From Bacillota bacterium (lineage in GTDB: Bacteria > Bacillota > Bacilli > Thermoactinomycetales > DSM-44946), in the NCBI GenBank assembly GCA_021793745.1, contig JAJYSD010000005.1:1-12257 (forward strand): a stretch of DNA of 12,257 nt. Direction: 5' to 3'. This document shows, one piece after another, positions 11,856 through 12,257 of the stretch. Under the pieces are notes generated by a model that was not told the DNA's origin, did no database searches, and saw only the letters and a list, made by a program, of their open reading frames with translations. Both the position numbers and the translations under genes were made by a program. Numbering within the stretch: the first letter of the stretch is position 1; every line of letters begins with the position of its first letter.

Positions 11856-12257
11856 AGATCGGTATCGCGGGATGCGGCAACATCAGCGGGGTCTATCTGG
11901 AAAACCTCCGCCGGTTCGCCGGGATGGAGGTCGTCGCCTGTGCGGATCTGGACCTGGAACGGGCTCGGAAAAAGGCCGCCCGCTACGGGGTTCCCGTCGC
12001 CTGCAGTGTGGAGGAATTGCTGGATGACCCGGCCGTCGATCTGATCCTGAATCTGACGCCTCCCCGGTCCCATGCCGCCATCAGTCTGGCGGCCCTGGAG
12101 GCGGGCAAACACGTCTATTCGGAAAAGCCCCTGGCGGTGGATCCGGAAGAGGGGCGCCGCATCCTTTCCTTGGCGAAGCGGAAGAACCTGCGTGTCGGAT
12201 GTGCACCGGACACCTTTTTTGGAGCGGGATTGTCCACGGGACGGCGACTGCTTCAGG
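11852..12257 (+). CDS. Gfo/Idh/MocA family NAD(P)-dependent oxidoreductase, N-terminal part (cut by right edge)
   Basis: About 135 residues of the Rossmann-fold N-terminal domain are visible. It starts MKIGIAGCGNISGVYLENLR with the dinucleotide-binding GxGxxxxxY pattern, then an acidic strand end (VVACADLD) for ribose binding. LILNLTPPRSHAAISLAALE follows, and the family signature GKHVYSEKPLAVDPEEG (about 86-102) contains the Lys of the EKP motif, a catalytic or cofactor-contact residue in this family. Start: GTG at 11852-11854 overlapping the ThuA stop TGA (11853-11855), with SD AAGGAGG 8 nt upstream, so translation is coupled. With ThuA it resembles the thuAB arrangement for oxidising sugar hydroxyls. 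The C-terminal domain lies outside the window. Confidence 0.93.
   Translation, partial: MKIGIAGCGNISGVYLENLRRFAGMEVVACADLDLERARKKAARYGVPVACSVEELLDDPAVDLILNLTPPRSHAAISLAALEAGKHVYSEKPLAVDPEEGRRILSLAKRKNLRVGCAPDTFFGAGLSTGRRLLQ

Noticed and set aside
1..12257. tRNA, rRNA, CRISPR arrays, insertion sequences or element attachment repeats
   Set aside because: No cloverleaf, regularly spaced repeat array, transposase or integrase frame was seen on either strand.

Overview
The window looks like chromosomal DNA of a GC-rich Gram-positive Bacillota. The evidence is a YfhH (DUF1811) protein, an IspH closely resembling that of Bacillus, strong AAGGAGG-type Shine-Dalgarno (SD) sites, GTG and TTG starts, sigma-A type promoters, and a class D sortase with an LPxTA substrate. 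The GC-rich coding sequence suggests a relative of the Thermoactinomycetaceae (Planifilum/Kroppenstedtia type). That placement is an inference and was not checked by search.

Left part (about 1-4430, all minus strand). From upstream to downstream the order is: an LPKTA cell-wall-anchored, low-complexity secreted protein; a class D sortase; a gap of about 200 bp with inverted repeats; then a four-gene conjugation module. The module holds a TcpC/ConB-like protein, a small TcpD/ConC-like membrane protein, a TcpE/ConD protein and a VirB4/ConE-like ATPase that runs off the left edge. This is the conB-conC-conD-conE order of ICEBs1 and of the tcp region of pCW3. No relaxase, integrase or attachment site lies in the window, so either an integrative conjugative element edge or a retained remnant is possible. 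A terminator-like hairpin sits between the TcpE and VirB4 genes.

Middle (about 4430-8115). An AT-rich intergenic region carries divergent promoters for the LPKTA gene and for ispH (last-step isoprenoid precursor synthesis). ispH ends at a good terminator and faces a 56-aa unknown gene on the minus strand. Further minus-strand genes are a free-standing FHIPEP/FlhA cytoplasmic-domain protein with no membrane export part (the most unusual gene here), a formyl-THF cyclo-ligase-like protein of the MTHFSD-like branch, and yfhH.

Right part (8115-12257). Overlapping divergent promoters separate yfhH from a plus-strand operon: an iPGM/phosphopentomutase-fold metalloenzyme core, a 128-aa unknown, and a 49-aa GTG-start protein coupled by a GTGA overlap. 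A minus-strand pair follows: a 90-aa unknown and a small L,D-transpeptidase whose ribosome binding site is buried in a long hairpin. Then come a DUF2512-like four-helix membrane protein and its terminator. After a strong promoter with an upstream palindrome comes a two-gene ThuA plus Gfo/Idh/MocA oxidoreductase operon, resembling thuAB sugar catabolism, cut by the right edge. No tRNA, rRNA, CRISPR array or insertion sequence was seen.
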